Assembly (NCBI RefSeq): GCF_008315115.2
Contig: NC_050182.1
Location: 24,888,156 to 24,952,155, forward strand
Direction of reading: 5' to 3'
From: Sander lucioperca
Lineage: Eukaryota > Chordata > Actinopteri > Perciformes > Percidae
Length of the DNA: 64,000 nt
Shown here: positions 59,039 to 64,000 of the stretch, piece by piece
Position numbering within the stretch: the stretch's first letter is position 1
Layout of the letters: each line of letters begins with the position of its first letter
Notes under the pieces: model-generated
The model's database searches: none
The model's input: the letters and a program-made list of their open reading frames with translations, nothing else
Told to the model about the DNA's origin: nothing
Program-made: the position numbers and the translations under genes

Positions 59039-62000
59039 AAAATGTCTGTGTCAGCTAAATTATTTCCAGAATACACAGATTGTCTGCTGAAACAGAGAAG
59101 TATCTCATTGGCTTGTCATGTGTTTTATTTCAAAAATAGTCTTGCTTTAATTGGATTGTACATTAAATTTGTCCTATTTAAGATAGTCCTGTATTAGCTT
59201 TGTGCAAACAATGAATATAGAGTATAACTGAAGTCTGAGATATTCTTAAATCTTAGATAGATATGTGTGAGCAACCAGGCACTTGGAGGTCCACTCCTGC
59301 AAAATGCATAGGTATAATTTTTCTCTCAGAAATTAATAATTGTAAGGCATACAGCCCAGTTTACATATTAATATTGTTGCAAGGTAAGGTGCATGGCACT
59401 TCAATGTTTGTCTTGTCATTAAAAGGAGTGTGAAAGATCTAATGGTGGAGGAATATCTTAATAATATTCCATACTAAGCTAATATATCACTGAATGACAG
59501 AAAACAGTGCCTTGGTTTGGTAATATTGATAAGCAATCTGCCAGAGGGGTAGACACAATGCCAGAGGTTGTAGGTGACCTGACCATTCATATCAGGTTGA
59601 AAAAGATAGATTACAACTAAGGTTAAAAATAATACAAAAATAATTCAAAAACATTAATGCAATAAACTCACGCTATAATGAATGACAAAACATTTTTTTC
59701 CACCAACTTTATTATACAAATTCTTTGTAAGTCACTGTTGTATCCAAGGGGATCAATGCATTGAAAAATAACAAAAGGGTTGTTTTGAAATTTATAGGCA
59801 TGAAAATAAATCCATGAATTTCATTATTGGACACCGTCGCTGTCCATACAATTTACTGTTAGTAATGCTTTAGTCAGGTGGCCATTAACCATCCTCTCTC
59901 TAAACAAATTTATAATGGTAAAAACACACACCATATTCATTAATTTCTTTCTGATAACTAGCTTTTTAGCTCACTTGCCTGTGTGTTTGTTCTCAGTTGT
60001 AATAAAATAAATAACCACTGTAGTTTTGTAGGAGGCTATGACAATAGAAAGACAACAAAATGTTATGAGTTTGGCACTGTACAATTCATTAAATACTAAC
60101 ACATAATTTGCTGAATCCTCAAATTAATGTCGAAGAGATCACTCAAAATATTCTGATTGTACTAGCTATACAAAATACAATACTTGCACAAATTAGATTA
60201 ACCATTTATAAAATTGTGATGATGAGTTTTGATGGATATGGCTTGTGAGATATTACAGACTTTGCTACAGACCTTTTGTGGCTCTATTAAAAAAATCTAA
60301 TACTACTGTATGTCACCTGTCCTATTTCCCTGAAAAAGACACTCAAAGCAGTCAGCTTTCCATTAAACCTCCGTTTTTCCTCCACCTTGTGTAATAAACA
60401 TTCATCCGAAACACACATACATTATGGCATCATGGGTTTAGTGTGTACAATCCATATTATTGGGTCAGGCTGCTGCATTGGAGACAACAGAGCGCCTCCA
60501 GTCTGGTTAATAACTTCTGGCCCGTCCCAAAAAGATCTATCCTGCACAACACCGTCGTCTAGACATACGTTAAGAAGGCTGAAGATTTTTTCAATAGATA
60601 TTTTTGTACCCGAGTGGAAACCTAAGTAATCACTTGAGATCAAGAAGTCATAAGGCCGATGTCTAGGCACAGTACATACAGCTGGAAAATTGGCCATATA
60701 GGCATCGATGACCTTAAAATCCAGGCATACTGTAACTGCCTCTCAATGAAATGGAGCTGGCATGCATCAAGATTTGGAATGTTTTTAAAAACTTGAATTT
60801 ATGACCAGATGTATGAAAAAAACAACTAGTCATGAGAATGCTAGTTATCTAAAAACCAATAAACACTTAAATCCCACCAAGTAAAAGAACATCACATCAT
60901 AAGATAATTGTTAATAATAACCATAACAGTTATAATAATTATTAATAATAACACTCCATCATATTCAGAACAACTACATTTAGCACTGTGTATAGGAAGA
61001 TTGTTCAAATGAATTCTGTGTTTCTGTTTATCAGTATTTCATCTCTGTATCCTTTCACATGACTGAACAGAAACAAACAAGTTCCTTTTCTGATCTGCGT
61101 AATTATCTCTGATTTCATGTTGATAAAAAAAATCCTCTCTCAATACAATACCCTCCATTGTCACATTGTCAGCCGTGCTTGTACAGAATGTAAACCTTGA
61201 GGACACGATACAAAGTAGGTTTGTATCTGGTGCAAATATCAGGGGAAAGATTTGTGCAAAGTGTTTTTGTCGCGGTGTTTCTCTTTGAACTGTGCTTAAA
61301 TTGCTCTTGTTTTTTGTACACATTAATACTTAATACATCATGACAATATCAACACAAAATCAAGAGAAAGAGATAGTATTTTATATGGACCACAGATATC
61401 ACATACTACAGTATATAGGATAGGATAGCCCTTAGTATTGATAAGCGTTGTTATTGATGAAGATTTTTTTTATCTTTTCTGTTTTTTTATTTTTTATCTT
61501 TTTTATACTCATACTGGCTTAAGTGCGTTATGATACAGCAAGGTCTTCGTCTTGAGGATGGGGAGGGCTTCCTAAACATCCGAGTCTCTTACGGTATTTG
61601 GAGCCACGCAGGAGAAGGCCTCAGGTCGCCCTCTCCCCTGACTCAGAGATGTTGTTTTGGCTTGCTCTGAAGCCAATTCTTTGACTGTACAAAATATCAC
61701 TGACTTGTATAACTTGTCATCTGGTGAGAATAATAAAATGGTGATTGTCAGACCAGCTTCCTCTGTGGTATTTTCTTTGTATCTCCATAAATGGCTTTGA
61801 AGGACAGTTGTGTAAGTGCAACCTCTGCATCACGGTCTATTCATTTGTGCTCTGTAGAAAAATCTTTGCTCTTCTTTCACAGCCTGCATTTAAGCAAGTT
61901 GCCTTTTTAATTGGTAAACTGAACACATGTGTCTCTTCACTAGTCTATGTTAATGTAAAGATATTTTTGTAATAACATGACAGATGGCTCTATATTATTT

Positions 62001-62524
62001 GGTAGCCCATTGTTTTGACAGTTAGGTCCTGATCTATAGATGGGAACATAACGTAATCTAACATCTGTTTACACTCCTGTAGTGTAACAGTGAGCAGAGA
62101 GTGAGTCGCTCTGGGGATTTGATCTAAGGTCACATGGAAAACTAGGCAACCCAGGCGTCAGATTGGTGATGTGGGTACGTCCGCGGTTTAAATCGGGCGC
62201 AGGAGTCCTGCCAACAGTGTCAGGCTGCTGTCTCCCAGTTAGAAACAGCCTCCACCTTGTCCGCTCATTTACATAGGAAGCAACAAAAAACAGTTCTGTC
62301 TCCCTGTGTCAGGATGAGGTTGAGTGTCAGATCTCCAAAATCCCTCACCAGGCACACGGTTCATTCACACTCATCTGGTCCACCGGGCTTCTCACCCATG
62401 AGGTTAAGTTTAATAAATAATTGTCGACGAGAGCTGAGCAGGTTGACAGTCCAGCAGGTAGTTGGCTCAATTCTCTATTAAATTCTGTGATACAATATTC
62501 TACACGGTCCTCCTCTTCATCAAC

Positions 62525-62526
<2 letters not shown>

Positions 62527-62566
<40 letters not shown>

Positions 62567-62600
62567 TTATATATTTATTTATATATATATATATATATAA
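62527..62600. repeat. (AT)n / (TTTATA)n microsatellite
   Basis: AT dinucleotides with TTTATA interruptions, about 430 bases 3' of the shisa7 stop codon. Confidence 0.95.
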
Positions 62601-63024
62601 ATTATCATTTTATTTCCTATCTAATATGGCTCCTGAGTACTTTTTGAAAAACATATATAAAAACAAAATTATGAACGACGCTTCTGTTGTTTTTTTTTTC
62701 ACCCTTCACTCTTTCTACAAGTAATGGCACCGCTGTATATGGCAATATGGCAAATTGTGTTACAAAATATGGCTGATGTAGGCTATCACATAATTGGAAC
62801 AGGTATTCCCCACTTAGATTTTTAATTAAGTAATCATATTTAAGCTATTTAATTACAAGAAAACACTAATTTGAATAGCCTAAACACGTTATACTGTTAC
62901 TATACTTTATACTTCTAGTTTTATTTATTGTAGTTGTATATCTAATCTTGTATATCTAATAGTTATATGCAGAAGGGTGATCTAATCCCATAGCTTTGAT
63001 GAGGGGTAAACTCAGGCACAAACC

Positions 63025-63977
63025 TCACACCGTCACCTCATTTTTACTCCCCGTCCTGATCCCCTGACTCCCTCCTCCACTTCCTGCTGACCCCCCACCG
63101 CCCCCTCCTGGTATGAAATGTAGCTGCTCAATGGTGTTCTGCCTTTTTGCTGCAAAAGCCATCCTCCTGGCGCTGTGGCCCCCTAGTGTTCCCGTTCCCA
63201 TGACTACCCCCGCCCCAGGAGCTTCCCCTGCCCAGCCCATGCCCCCGCTCATGTGCCCTGTCATGGCCGTGTTCCTCTCCTGCTCTCGTCCGGAAGTGGG
63301 GTGAGAGTTCATCTTGATCATGTGGTGTCGGTCGAGGGAGGGCGTAGCGCAGACGTTCTGCTGGGACTGGGCCTTCTGCTGGCGAGGCAGCGTGGGGACA
63401 ACCCCTCCTGTGTGGGCGTATGGATCTACAACCCCCATCCCGCCGACCCCCATCCTTTCCTCCAAATGATCCGGGGACATGAGCAGCCGTTCCTGTCTGT
63501 CTTGCCTGTCCTGCCTCTCCTGCCTGTCTTGCCTGTCTTGCCTGTCCTGGGTCTTCCTGGTGAGGGTCTGGGTGTTGGAGTTCTTATTGGAGGCAGCCAT
63601 GGCTTTATAGTACTGGTGTTGCTGGTTCTTGGACAACCTAGACAGTGTCCCTGTGTTGCCAGGGACATCACCCATGTTGAGCAGCTGGTCAGTGGATTTA
63701 ACTTTCCTTGGCTTGGAGAGAGTGTCGTAATTGGGGTTGTACTGGGGCTCCGGGGGATCCAGAGGGTAAGGATTTGGGGTGGGTGAGGCAGGCATGCCAG
63801 AAGGCGGCGGCGGGATCCAAGGACGAACTGCATGCCTGGGGAGGGTTCCTCTCCCACTGAGGGTGTAGTCTCCACCCCAGTGGAGGTGGTGCTGAGACGA
63901 CTGGAGGGCCGGCTGGGCTGTGTGAGGCCGGCGCTTGGTGGTGCAGTAACCAGACGAGTACTCATCAAGACCTTTCT
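63025..63977 (-). CDS. shisa7: SHISA7 C-terminal (last) coding exon, 5' part outside the window
   Basis: The frame starts after an acceptor at 63978-63979 (TTCCAG) and encodes about 316 aa to the stop. Shisa6/7/9-type features: YNPNYDTLSKPRKVKSTDQ in the first half, ARRMAFAAKRQNTIEQLHF near the end, a Gly-rich linker, and the terminal EVTV PDZ-binding motif. Shisa7 (CKAMP59) is a single-pass synaptic membrane protein that modulates AMPA and GABA-A receptors. The Cys-rich ectodomain and transmembrane segment must lie in upstream exons beyond 64,000. A DRQ/ERQ tandem repeat interrupts the cytoplasmic tail. I chose SHISA7 rather than SHISA6/9 because of the 19q13.42-type neighbours (ZNF524, ZNF865); this is moderately sure. 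Confidence 0.85.
63491..63551 (-). repeat. shisa7: Coding minisatellite (DRQ/ERQ repeats) in shisa7
   Basis: Nine-base units read on the minus strand as Asp/Glu-Arg-Gln, about seven times in a row (DRQDRQDRQERQ and onward). The tract makes a highly charged, probably length-polymorphic segment in the cytoplasmic tail. Confidence 0.85.
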
Positions 63978-64000
63978 CTGGAAGCCAAACAAAATTTCTC

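Larger units (their letters stand above)
56641..63024. other. Intergenic DNA and probable shisa7 3' UTR
   Basis: AT-rich, without a conserved frame apart from the weak 91-codon frame at 60,422-60,697 on the minus strand. The right part, next to the shisa7 stop codon, is its 3' UTR; a minus-strand AATAAA near 59,708 would make it about 3.3 kb, which is possible but unproven. Confidence 0.45.

Noticed and set aside
1..64000. tRNA, rRNA, CRISPR or bacterial mobile elements
   Set aside because: None seen by eye; direct repeats present are microsatellites or interspersed eukaryotic repeats.

Overview
The window is nuclear DNA from a ray-finned fish, most likely a percomorph teleost. Evidence: compact intron-containing genes with GT-AG junctions, very long (CA)n and (CT)n microsatellites, and several interspersed-repeat types common in percomorph genomes. 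No bacterial, plasmid, viral or CRISPR feature is present.

Six protein genes could be assembled by hand, and all six read on the minus strand. From right to left (their 5'-to-3' direction) they are: the last exon of shisa7 (63.0-64.0 kb, cut by the window edge); a znf865-like gene with one 1,558-codon zinc-finger coding exon (48.7-53.4 kb); dbp, a PAR-bZIP clock-output factor with four coding exons (38.3-43.9 kb); a secreted apoh-like gene with eight coding exons (27.0-35.3 kb) that combines a WAP-like cysteine knot with CCP/sushi domains and an apolipoprotein-H-type fifth domain; a znf524-like gene with two coding exons (21.7-25.1 kb); and a mamstr/myocardin-family coactivator with 14 coding exons and 805 codons (5.1-13.6 kb). 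Human relatives of five of these lie on 19q13.33 (MAMSTR, DBP) and 19q13.42 (ZNF524, ZNF865, SHISA7), so the block looks like conserved synteny.

Region by region: 1-5.1 kb is AT-rich non-coding DNA with an AT-rich minisatellite and one possible orphan first exon on the plus strand. 13.6-18 kb is microsatellite-dense 5' flank of mamstr. 18-19.4 kb is a decayed non-LTR retrotransposon with another LINE 3' end inserted in it. 25.1-26.4 kb holds the znf524 promoter. 35.3-38.2 kb is the apoh-like 5' flank and the dbp 3' UTR. 43.9-45.7 kb is the dbp promoter region, with two CACGTG E-boxes (one overlapping a CRE), CCAAT and GC boxes and a long (GT)n tract. 46.6-47.3 kb is a LINE 3' fragment. 53.4-56.7 kb is the znf865 5' region. 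56.7-63.0 kb is non-coding DNA with one nearly full-length TIR repeat and probably the shisa7 3' UTR.

The products are not one pathway: three are transcription factors or probable DNA-binding regulators, one is a muscle-type MEF2/SRF coactivator, one is secreted, and one is a synaptic receptor auxiliary subunit. The most unusual points are the myocardin-like architecture of mamstr (an SRF-contact motif and a decayed RPEL), the WAP+CCP+ApoH-V combination, and the dbp E-box/CRE composite with a D-box in its own intron.
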